Below are positions 11,806 to 22,700 of a stretch of 64,000 nt of DNA, piece by piece. This DNA comes from Sorghum bicolor. Lineage: Eukaryota; Streptophyta; Magnoliopsida; Poales; Poaceae. The notes beneath the pieces were generated by a model. It searched no databases. It was given only the letters and a program-made list of their open reading frames with translations, and was not told the DNA's origin. The stretch spans positions 21,044,347-21,108,346 of the forward strand of contig NC_012873.2 in assembly GCF_000003195.3 (NCBI RefSeq), in the 5' to 3' direction. The first letter of the stretch is position 1; each line of letters begins with the position of its first letter. Both the position numbers and the translations under genes were made by a program.

Positions 11806-11823
11806 TGGCACCGTTGCCGGGGA
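11806..11823 (+). promoter_or_regulatory. Primer binding site of element C
   Basis: tggcaccgttgccgggga starts 7 bases after the left LTR. It differs by one base from the tRNA-Asp-type site tggcgccgttgccgggga used by Athila elements and seen at 40476 in B. Confidence 0.85.
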
Positions 11824-11893
11824 ACGGTAGCTGTGCTAGTTTCGAACCAAGTCGCCCGTGTATCTTTTTTCTTTTCCTTTTTTACCACACCAC

Positions 11894-13702
11894 ATGGATT
11901 TCACTCCTATCTATAAATTCTTTGCTCCAAAGGGTGAGTTATTAGAGCCACCACCATCATCACATCCAATTCTTACAGATGGCTATGACCTCGACCCTGA
12001 TCTAATAGCTATGATTCAGGAGCAACCCTTCTCTGGGCATGTAGATGAAGATCCATACACCCACCTTAGAGAATTCGAGCAGTTGTGCTCTTGCCGATCT
12101 ATTTCCGGCATGACACAAGACACCCTTAAATGGAAATTATTTCCATTCTCCCTTTTGGGAAGAGCAAAAAAGTGGTATGCGCATTCTGTAGGAGGCGTTA
12201 ATGGAATTTGGGATGAACTTCAGGGCAACTTTTGTCTCGCTTTCTTCCCACTTTTTCGAATCGCTGACCTTAGAATCGAAATTCTTACATTCAAACAAAG
12301 AGAGAAGGAAACTTTAGGAGCAGCTTGGGCTAGGTTCACAAGCCTTACCAATTCCGGTCCAAACCTTTCCCTGCCTGACCATGTACTGTACTACCACTTT
12401 TATCGTGGTCTAAACAAGGAAGCTGCTCTTCACCTTGACATTGCTTCGGGAGGCTCATTCACACACAAACTTACAGATGAGGGGAGAGCTATCCTAGAGA
12501 GAATCCTTGAAAATACCCCTTACACAGGCATTTATGATGAGTTTCCTAAAGAAGAAGAAGAAGACGAGCCTGATCCTAAACCAAAAGATGAGGAACTTGC
12601 AACCGAGTTAGAAATTCCACCTGACCCACCTATTAATTTGGTTGTAGAGAAACCTCCTGATAAGGGAATGCAAAACCAACTAAGGGATAGTGAACCACCA
12701 CCTTTAGAGCATCCCTTTGAATTCGAGGAAGATCTTTTTGAAGATTATGGAAACACCTCGAATTTTCCTATCCAAACACGACCTCTAGCAAGGACCACTC
12801 AAACCGTTCTAAGAGTAGAATCTATTGACATAGAACACATCAAAAGCCTTTCGGCTATTCTGAGTTATGAATGGCTAACAGAAGCTGAGCTGCCTCCTGA
12901 GGTAGCTCGAATCATCACTCCTTCAACCATTCTTCTATGCCAAATTAGAGGGTCCCCTAGGAAGATCCACTACAATCCATATGTTGGGATAAATGTTATT
13001 TCCAAGGAGTTAGCTGACACTCTTTATCCCAACGAGTCCATAACCCCATCTCAAAAAGTTCTACAAAGTCCATCTATATTAATTCTAGAAAGCCATGGGG
13101 TATTAAGGGCAGTTCCTGTTAGAATTAAGGACTCTGGAATATGTCTAGATTTTCACATTTTTGACATACCGGAGATTCCTCTCTTGATTGGCGGACCAAT
13201 CATGAAACTTCTACAAGAACAACCACAACGAGGTCATTTAGACTTCAAGGTTGGGAATTCCACTATTATTGTTCCTCTTGCTAGATCAATTAACACGATA
13301 GTGGAACCCAAACTTGAACCAGATCCTATTGAGGAGATCTTAATGCTGACTCAAGAGGAGATGGCCCAACCATTCTTTAATCATGAACACTTTGTTCAAG
13401 AAGGAGAAGAGTTGGTAGAACCCGTTGAGCTAGACAAAAATGAACAACCTTCACCTCCTTCGATAGAGTTAAAACCTCTTCCTTCTGGCCTTAGATATGT
13501 CTTTTTGCACAACAACCCAAAAACTCCAGTAATTATCAGTGACAAGCTTTCCGATTATGAAACACAACAACTTGTCAGTGTTCTTGAAAGGCATAGATCA
13601 GCATTTGGCTACTCTCTCGAAGATCTCACGGGCATTAGTCCCATTCTCTGCACTCATCGTATCCCTATTGATCCCAATTTTACACCTTCAAGGGAACCAT
13701 AG
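11894..13702 (+). pseudogene. Element C gag and protease region
   Basis: I take the ATG at 11894, because the frame is open earlier only through a GTG at 11858. The gag core has the Athila-type LKLFPFSLLGRAKKWY-like block followed by an F.LAFFP segment and an AWARF block. An acidic Glu/Asp/Pro-rich linker follows. The protease-like region (about 12930-13270) keeps the fold-end motif LLIGGP but has NPYVGIN where Athila proteases have a D-x-G-x-S/G motif, so the catalytic Asp seems lost. The frame ends at TAG 13700-13702. RT sequence continues in the same frame, so this is a nonsense mutation inside a gag-pol polyprotein. Confidence 0.85.
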
Positions 13703-14677
13703 CGGAGGCTTAATAATGCTATGCGAGAGGTTGTTAAGAAAGAGGTCCTCAAACTCTACCGTGCTGGGATTATTTATCCTGTGCCACATAGTGAGTGGGT
13801 TAGCCCTGTCCAAGTAGTGCCAAAGAAAGGAGGAATGACGGTCGTTAGGAATGAGAAGAATGAACTCATCCCTCAATGAATTGTCATAGGGTGGCGTATG
13901 TGTATTGACTATTGAAAACTCAACAAGGCTACAAAGAAAGATCACTTTCCGTTACCCTTCATTGATGAAATGTTGGAACGGCTTGCAAACCACTCTTTCT
14001 TTTGTTTCCTTGATGGTTATTCTGGATATCACTAAATCCCAATCCACCCAGATGACCAAGAAAAGACTACCTTTACATGCCCGTATGGAACTTATGCATA
14101 CCGACGAATGTCGTTCGGATTGTGCAATGCTCCAGCTTCTTTCCAACGGTGCATGATGTCTATTTTCTCGGACATGATTGAGAAGATCATGGAGGTTTTC
14201 ATGGATGATTTTACCGTCTATGGTAAAACCTTCGATCATTGTTTTGAGAATTTAGATAGAGTCTTGCAGCGATGTGAAGAAAAGCACTTAATCCTGAACT
14301 GGGAGAAATGTCATTTTATGGTTCAGGAAGGAATAGTGCTAGGACATAAAGTGTCCGAACATGGTATAGAGGTGGACAAAGCAAAGATTGAAGTTATTGA
14401 AAAACTTCCACCTCCCACGAATGTGAAAGGAATCCGTAGCTTTTTGGGACATGCAGGGTTCTATAGACGCTTTATCAAGAACTTCTCTCAAATTGCTAGA
14501 CCCCTAACTAGTCTCCTAGCTAAGGATGCACCTTTCATCTTTAGTGATGAGTGTCATGAATCTTTTCAAACTCTTAAGAAAGCACTCATCTCAGCCCCGA
14601 TTATCCAACCACCTGATGGAATCTTCCTTTTGAGATTATGTGTGATGCTAGCGATTTTGCGGTTGGTGCCGTTTTAG
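13703..14677 (+). pseudogene. Element C reverse transcriptase
   Basis: It is in frame with gag but interrupted by stops near 13877, 13916 and 14033, each where relatives have Arg or Gln. Blocks seen are WVSPVQVVPKKGG, C.DY.KLN, FLDGYSGYH, FGLCNAPASFQRCM and the catalytic FMDD at 14198-14209. An FLGHAGFYRRFIK thumb block follows. A frameshift around 14630 passes reading to the RNase H frame. FMDD rather than YIDD agrees with the Athila lineage. Confidence 0.92.
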
Positions 14678-14994
14678 GACATACCAAGGATAAAAAGCAT
14701 TATGCCATATCCTACGCTAGCAAAACCTTGTCTGGACCACAGCTCAATTACACTACAACTGAAAAAGAGCTTTTGGCTGTTGTCTTCGCTATAGACAAGT
14801 TTAGATCTTACTTAGTGGGGGCAAAGATAATCATCTATTCAGACCATGTTGCTCTCAAGTACCTCCTCACTAAGAAAGATGCTAAGCCTCGTCTAAATCG
14901 ATGGATTCTTCTACTCCAAGACTTTGACATAGAAATCCGAGATAGGATGGGAGTAGAGAATTCCGTACCGACCACTTGTCTGGCTTCAATATAA
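14638..14994 (+). pseudogene. Element C RNase H
   Basis: It opens with [14 protein letters not shown] (first catalytic Asp), then [19 protein letters not shown] (catalytic Glu) and [12 protein letters not shown] (third Asp), all standard gypsy RNase H blocks. The end of the frame (14994) is premature, since the family motif continues DHLSRL-like. It is shifted one frame from RT. Confidence 0.9.
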
Positions 14995-15136
14995 GGAAAC
15001 ACATGATGAGCTTCCCATAAATGACTACCTAAGGGATGACACCCTACTTAAGATAACACATGCAGATCCATGGTACGCAGACATCGTAAACTTTATAGTA
15101 AAAGGCTATGTCCCACCTGGTGCAAACAAAAGGAAG

Positions 15137-16059
15137 TTGCTTCACGATAGTCGTTTCCACCTTTGGGATGAGCCATATCTTTTTCGAGTCTGTGCTGATG
15201 GAGTCTTGAGAAGGTGTGTTCCTATGGCTGAGGCTACTCAAATTATGGAAAGATGTCATGCCTCGCCATATGGAGGACACTATAGAGCATTCCGGACACA
15301 TGCTAAAATTTGGCAAAGTGGTTTTTTCTGGCCAACGATGTATGAAGATACAAAGGACTTTGTCAGGAGATGCCACCGATGTCAAAAACATGGGAATATC
15401 AACTCACGAAATAAAATGCCTCTCACAAATAATCTTCAAGTAGAACTTTTCGATGATTGGGGCATTGATTTCATGGGGCCATTCCCTATGTCCGGGAACT
15501 ACGAATATATCTTAGTAGCTGTGGACTACGTGTCCAAATGGGTAGAAGCCTTACCTTGTCGATCAGCTGATTCAAAACATGCCAAGAGAATGTTCCATGA
15601 AGTAATCTTTCCTCGCTTTGGTATACCCCGGATAGTTATAAGCGATGGAGGTTCCCACTTCATCGATAAAATCTTCTGGAAGTACCTAGCCGATCATGGA
15701 GTTCGACACAACGTCGCAACACCATACCATCCTCAGACTAGCGGTCAAGCCGAAACATCTAACAAACAAATCAAAAATATTTTACAAAAGACCGTAGATG
15801 AGATGGGTAAGGGGTGGAAGGACAAACTTCCCGATGCACTTTGGCATATAGAACTGCATTGAAAACACCCATAGGCATGTCACCTTATCAACTTGTATAT
15901 GGAAAAACTTGTCATTTGCCTGTGGAAGTAGAGTTTAAAGCTTATTGGGCACTCAAGAAATGGAACATGGATCTCCACCTCGCTAGCGAGAATCGTCTGA
16001 TGCAACTATCTGAGCTAGAAGAATGGAGAGAAAGCCTACCACAATTCAAGGATCTATAA
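15137..16059 (+). pseudogene. Element C integrase
   Basis: The zinc-binding domain has H...H and CHRCQ. The catalytic core shows Asp at 15467-15469 (DWGIDFMG), Asp at 15644-15646 (SDGGSHF) and Glu at 15752-15754 (QAETSNK). That gives 35 residues between the second Asp and the Glu, the canonical DD35E spacing. A frameshift near 15850 moves reading to 15814-16059, which includes [22 protein letters not shown] further shift follows to 16247 with the C-terminal domain. No chromodomain is seen, as expected for Athila. Confidence 0.92.
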
Positions 16060-16254
16060 AGAGAGAACAAAACGATGGCATGATAAGAGAATCAAGCACA
16101 AGGAGTTTAAGCCTGGAGATAAGGTTCTACTATTCAATTCAAGAGTTAAGCTCTTTGGACATGGTAAGCTACGAAGTAAGTGGGATGGACCATACAAGGT
16201 TATTGACACTTCAACACATGGAGCCATTACCATCCAAGACAACATAGGTAACAC

Positions 16255-17609
16255 TTTTAAGGTAAATGGTCAACGCTTGAAAATCTATCTTGAGCCACAA
16301 AACAACCTGGTAGAGGAACTTGATGTGATTGAGTTCATAGAATTCTCACATTAAATATTCATAAGCTCTAGACAATTACCTAACCCTTAACATGCTCCAC
16401 GAGTTTTGTTGTCTATTTGGGTTATGCAGGGTTTTTGAGGCTTAAGAAGAGTGAGACCGAACATGCTGGCCACAAGAGTGAACGACTATGTCAACATCCA
16501 GCTTGGGGGAGGCACCCCCACGTGTATCTTGATAAGTATTACTTTTCTTTCTTGGTCTTATTTACTAGTATTCAGAAATAAATAAATAAATAAATAAATG
16601 CATAACCATGAAACCAAATAAAGTTTTCCTTTTGAGTAATATACAATAGTTTTGTGTAATCCTAAGTTTTAAATAAAATAAAAAGAAAGTTTGATCCAAG
16701 TCTAGGTATTTGACAAACATGATATGAGAAGGTCTGAGCTACTATTTAACTTGTTCCAAGTTTTGCTAGAATTCTGGAGATTTTATCTTTTGAAAATCTA
16801 AAAATTCATAAAAAAAATGAGATCATAATACCTAGAGTCTTAATAGATATAAATATTAAAACTGTGGGCACTTGCTTTGTTCAAGCCCTTGTTAATTCTT
16901 GTAGTTTTGGCTGAGAGAATTATCATGCTCCAAAGATCAAGATCTTTTAGTTTTAAAAATATAAAAGATTCACTCTTCTGAAGTATTATTGCGTTAGAGG
17001 CATGGGACTATACAAAAATTTGATTCGGAAAAAAAAGAAGTGAGACGAGAGGTAAAAATGGACAAGTGTCCGAAGTAGAATTAGGGGTACAAAGATACCC
17101 ACCTGAGTGAAAAAAATGGACACGTGTCCGATAGTAGAATTAGGGGTACTTGGTGCCCACTTGAAAAAAAAAGAATAAAAAAAAGAGAGATACTAAAAAA
17201 AAGAAAAAAAAAGATAGCCCATGGTTCCTCTAATAAGCAATAAGCCAGTAAGAGATGACAAACTTTTCAAAAAGGTCAAAGGTTTTGATCTAGGAGTATG
17301 ACATTCCTCTCCCTTGCTCCGAGCATTGACATAGCAAAATGCAAAGTAAGTATGCTAAAACTTTTAAAGCTCTACTTATATATCTTTCTAGAAAAAGGCA
17401 AATGCCTCTGTTTTATTTTGTAGACTTACAGAAAACTCTAGAACAAAGGTAAGACAGAAGAACTTGAGACATAGTGCTTGACTTGATCGTTCGGTTTTTC
17501 AATCACTTAAGACCTTAGTGATAAATTAAAAACCCTGTAGTAAGAGGCATAAAAGTAACCCCTGTTTTCTTGCTGATTTTAGCTTTGCTCAGGGACGAGC
17601 AAAGGTTAA
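16255..17609 (+). other. Element C 3' untranslated region
   Basis: No ORF of note. It contains a gcttgggggaggcaccccc hairpin-like motif (about 16502-16520), an accaaataaag motif (about 16613), and an A-rich stretch. It also has two copies of a block with palindromic ggac(a)nngtgtcc followed by agtagaattaggggta (17040-17160). The last block also occurs in A at about 47591-47655, so these elements share 3' sequence as well as LTRs. Confidence 0.6.
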
Positions 17610-17622
17610 ACTTTGGGGAGCT
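17610..17622 (+). promoter_or_regulatory. Polypurine tract of element C
   Basis: A purine-rich ctttggggagct stretch directly precedes the right LTR and should prime plus-strand synthesis. Confidence 0.65.
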
Positions 17623-18905
17623 TGTTGACGGTCCTTAATGCTCACATTTAACCGTCAACTAATCATGGAAAATGACTTATATGCAACCAATACCTAGACT
17701 TAGTGTTTTATCTAACAGAATTCCACGAGTTTTGGTGTTTGTCTATTTCTGCAGGGGGTTATCACGAAATACGGAGGAAAGGCCCACACGTCGAGATTAC
17801 ATAGAGATATTAACGTGCCGCGCAATTTTCTACCATCTAGAAGACTCCAGAAGCCACGGGAACGAACGGGAAGGCAATCGGGCTCGGAGGCAGGGCGCCC
17901 ACCCTACTCTCCTAGGCGCCCGCCCTGCTACAGTGCCCAATTAGAGTCCTTTTCGCGGATCGTGCTCCACCGACCTAGGGGATCAAGGAAAACCGTGCGA
18001 TTAATGTCGGTTTGATCCGACAGCCCAGATTCATCTGAAAAGACTATATAAGCAAGGCCCCCTGGCCCCTGGAGATCATACCTCTTCTACAGAATCAAAG
18101 CTAGGGTTTCAATTCTTCATCCAAGTAGAGAGGATCCCTCTAGTTCTTCTAGTTCTACCTCTAGTTCATCTAGATCTAGTTTTAGTTCATCTAGTTCTAG
18201 TTCTAGTTCCTCTAGTTCTAGTTCTAGTTAGTTCTAGTTGTAATCTGGAAAATAGGGAGAGAGAAGTGGAGAGCGGAGGAGGAAGAGCCGGATCTGTCGG
18301 ATCTTCTTCAACATTGTACTTTTGCAGCAACTAGTTCGTCCTTCATCGTTCTCCAGGTTCTTCAATTCATAATCCTGAGTTCTTTAATTACTTTTATTTA
18401 CATTCAAGTTATTTATTGGATTCCCGCTTGCATCAAGTGCTCTAATCTTTGCAACATTAGAGTAGTAATTAATAGATTAGACGTGGTGTTTAGTCTTGCA
18501 ATTACCTAGAATTGCACCCAATCCTACGGATTGTTGTGGTAGCCCTAGGGTAGTGACAGCCCTAACGGTCGACGTATTCCACCTCATTCGGATCGGTGTT
18601 TGTAGGACCGTAGTCAGAGCTTCCTAGCCCCCTTCTCATCTCTTTCCGTGGTTAGTGAGCTGATGTCCCAAAATAAATAATCTTTGAAGTAATTCTTGAT
18701 TCTTAGATCAACTAGAGAACTCTCAGGAAACTTCCTCTCTTCCCACCAAAAACAATTATATAGTTATCCTTAGGTGATTTTGATTCTTAATTAGTACACT
18801 CACGTTCCCTGTGGAAAATCGATACTCTCAAATACTCCCGGGTGAAGGCTACATTGGTATCCATGCGCTTGCGGATTTTTCTGTTTGCGTTTAAAATACC
18901 CAACA
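17623..18905 (+). repeat. Right LTR of element C (1283 bp)
   Basis: Ends are tgttgacgg...cccaaca, followed by TSD cacac at 18906-18910. The TATA-like box is at 18045-18052. Most differences from the left LTR are transitions. Confidence 0.95.
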
Positions 18906-18910
18906 CACAC

Positions 18911-19792
18911 TTAGGGTTTTATCTGACAGAATTCCACGAGTTTTGGTGTTTGTCTATTTCTGCAGGGGGTTATCAGGAAATACGGAAGAAAGGCCCACAC
19001 GTCAGGATTACATAGAAATATCAACGTGCCGCGCAATTATCTTACATCTAGAAGACTCCAGAAGCCACGGGACGGAAGCGGAGGCCGAACGGGGCCAGGC
19101 ACTGGGCGCCCGCCCAGTTGACTGCGCGCCTGCCCCCTCACAGAGTTGGATCAGGACTCTCTTTCGGGATCAATCTCCACCGACCTAAAGGATCAAGGAT
19201 AACCGTTCAATCAATGTCGGTTTGATCCAACGGCCCATATTCACTTGAAGGGACTATAAAACCAGACCCCCTGGCCCCTGGAGGAGAGAGCCTCTCAACC
19301 CTAATTCATTATTCCTCAAGGGAGAAGAAGCCTCTGATCAAGATTAGAGCCACCACATCGATTAGATATGTAGATTAGCATAGCTACATAGGATTAGAAC
19401 TAGAAGGAGTCAATCTTCGATTGGTTTCCGGATCTGTCAAGAGGATTCTTGGTAATTCTCTAATTGTTCTTCTAATTGTTCTTCTAATCATCTTGTTCTT
19501 CAATATTATGAATATGACTTTGTTCTACTTCAATATATTGCTTATGACTTTGTTCTACTTGCTTATATTCAAGATTATATTGTTCTTAGTTTATCATATT
19601 TATATACTTGGCTTAGTTAGATTGGATCTATATACATGTTTAGGATCGTATAGCGTTTATCCATCGGATCCATGGGTAAATGATAGATATTGTGTAGGCG
19701 TGGTGCTTATACCGTATTTATCTGCGATTGTACCCAATATGCCAGATCGTGGGGTAGTTCGTGATAGTGACAGCTTCATTGATTCTTATATA
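18911..19792 (+). repeat. Element B left LTR, part 2
   Basis: This resumes exactly where part 1 stopped, after one cacac copy, with ttagggttttatctgacag as in A. A TATA-like tataaaac lies near 19255. Its GC-rich block differs from A (cactgggcgcccgcccagttgac), so B is a distinct subtype. It ends in atata at 19788-19792, the TSD of element D. Confidence 0.85.
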
Positions 19793-22700
19793 TGTAACAT
19801 AACCGTCCAATTTATAAGAATTCAAGTGAATTAGCGACCACGGAGGCAGTCAAGCCAATGGAGTTGAACCTATATAAACCCGGTAGTCCGACGAGATCTC
19901 AAAAGACTCGATTCAACCAACATACAACCAAGATCGTACATGATCAAGCATCACCATCACAGATTACAACATTCATCACAGAACATAGTTTTACATCACA
20001 TCAGAGTTTAAAGTGGTTATTACAAACCATAGCAGTAGCGGAAACAAAGTAGTTTTGAAACAACATCAACTCAGTTTATAATACATGCCAGTTCCATGGT
20101 CAAGTCCCAACAAAAGCACAACTGAAGATAAAGGAGGTGATCACGCCCATGATCTATTCATCATCCGCAGCCGGGTGAAGACACTTAGCATAGTAGCCGT
20201 GGTAAACGACATCATCTGCAACAGGGGTAAATAAAACCCTGAGTACGAGAATCTACTCAGCTAGACTTACCCGTCATAAATCAAAACAAAGTGACACCAA
20301 GGAGTATGCAAGGCTGATCTTTGTGGACTGGTTTGACTCGCCTTTTGCATAAAAGCCTTTGTTGTAAGTAACTCATTTATCATATTTCAGCAGCAAGTTC
20401 ATTACTTAGCAACTATCCACTAGATTAGCACCTGTTCTAAGCATACACTTGTGTATTTAAGCATTACAATAATAACCATATCCAGATTTTCACATAGCTA
20501 TCATCATTCTCATCATAACCATTAAATTTATTTAGTGAATTCTACGTTGCCGCTGCCCAAGTCAAGTTCTCACTATCCGGGAGAGACGGCGATTCGAATC
20601 GATTCCTATCTAGCTGGAGGGTTATTCCTAACACTCACCCAAGCATACTTCATGACGGTAGCTCGGATCACCTTTAGCACAACTCCGGACCAATTCGCGG
20701 GTCCGTCCAGCGCCTCACCCCCAGGGATCGCCAATCTGCCAGGGTCAGGACTCTAACCTGACACCTCGGTCTTACGCCATTGACTCCCCGCACATCCTTG
20801 CTACCAACCGGGGTGCGCACTCATACAGAACGGGGTATCCGGCCTGAGTTGCACTCGTAGGCTTCACGGTCGGAACGACTTATCCGGCCAACTAAGTGAT
20901 AGGCATGCGTTCAACATGACACGGGGACGTACAGCGATTCGGTCCTTAAACGACACAGACGGGGATAGATTCACACCCAAGACCTCCATGCCTTGTTGCT
21001 GCACTATCGTCATCCCGCCCGGTCTCAAGTTCATTTTTAGCACCTGGTTATCTCCACGATAGCAAATATAGCCAACCGTGATGATCATCCACCTAACTCT
21101 CGCAGGTGACAGGAAATCACCCGGCTTCTACCGAGCTAAGCATGGCTAAGCATTACTTCGATCCTAGACCTACTTTGGTAATGTTTAAGGTGGACAAGGT
21201 AGTCATTATGCAGCAAGGGTGTCATATCAACGCCTACCACTTAATGCAACAATATATAACCATAGTCATTTGACAGCTGAACTTGATAATAAAATAGTAG
21301 GAGGCTTATAATGCTCCAGGGCTTGCCTTCGACGTAGGTAGAGGGACGATGGTCGGGGCACTCCGGCAAGTCCTCCTCCTCCTCAGCTCCTTGAGGTAGC
21401 TCCCCTTGCTGTCCTTCCGGCTCCGGCAACTCGTACTCCAGCACCGTCACGCCCTTGGGTACACCTAGGTATGCATGACAAGGAGATGAATACAGACAAT
21501 GCACATATGATGCATGATGTCATGATGGGGAGTAAAAAGGACATAAACAAGGCATAACATGAGCATAAACTTCTAAGATTAAGTGAATCATGGAATAACA
21601 AGTAAGTGCATACTTCTTCTCTGGTAGAGAGACTGAATAGACAAGTTAAACAAGTTCTAGCTACTCCTACTCAGCCACTGGTTTAGTAGACAAACCAACC
21701 AGTCACAAGTTTCAGCCCTAACTCAAGCATCTATTAATCAAACTAAGCAAGTAAGTACTTTCTGGAAAGTTTAGCAAATTGTCTACAATTCACTTTTAGA
21801 CATCCCAGACTGATTCCCTACTTAAATATGCTAAAACATACAAAGTTGACTGGCTGTCCTGGAAAATCCAGAGAGCAAGCACTTTGCAGCAGCTACTTGC
21901 AACATGCATAACTTTCAAACTACTCAACCAAATGTCATGAAATTTGGACACGAAGTAGATCAGTAAGTTAGCTACAAGTTTGTTGTAGACAAGTTTCCCA
22001 GAAAACATTATCTTCAAATAGTTCTTAATCATTTGCTATCAGCTGTACAGAAATGCTCTAGGAAAGGCAAAAATAGCAAAAATAATATTTTGCACATATT
22101 GAGAATGTATCACAGGGATAAACCAATTGCACCAATAGATAGAACATGACTAAGAAACACTAGAAAACATCATGGCAAGGTCTAAACTCATTTCTATCAT
22201 CACCTTTTCCATTTATTTAATTATTAAGGTGATTTAATGAACATGCATTCCAAGTGTTCCAAAAATCCTAAGAAAATTACAGCAAACCACTTATGCTAAC
22301 ATAAGATCACTATAAAATTTTCACAACATTTGCACATACACATTGTGAGGTATAAAAATAACAAGCTAGTAAAGGCATGCAAGGCATAAATGTGAAACCC
22401 TATCAAAAAGTGTCAAACAACAAATTGCACATTTTTCCTGGCTTTGTCTACTCATAAGTACAACACTCAGCAAGTTTCATCACAAAAGAAGTTATAACTT
22501 AATTATTAAAAATATCACAAAAACTCCTATTTAAGCAAGAATTATTTTTAACTTCTTAACCAGGCTTCCAAAAATCATGAAAACTTTATCAGAGCCTAAT
22601 CATAACATAAGTAACAACACCCTAAATTTGCATGGCCAGCAGATCACTAGATTTCAAGATATAATTACCTCCTACAAATCTAAGATTAATTTATATCTAT

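Larger units (their letters stand above)
10516..18905 (+). mobile_element. Athila-lineage element C, complete with broken gag-pol
   Basis: This 8390-bp element is flanked by cacac (10511-10515 and 18906-18910). The two LTRs are both 1283 bp (10516-11798 and 17623-18905), start tgttgacgg and end cccaaca. A tRNA-Asp-type primer site follows the left LTR and a purine tract precedes the right one. Gag, protease, RT (FMDD), RNase H and DD35E integrase are all recognisable but carry several stops and frameshifts. It lies in B's left LTR. About 20 LTR differences in the first 430 bp, counted by eye, suggest insertion on the order of a million years ago or more. Confidence 0.95.

Noticed and set aside
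13688..14239. Minus-strand frames over C's RT (13688-13945, 13952-14239)
   Set aside because: Shadows of the RT coding strand, which has all RT motifs.
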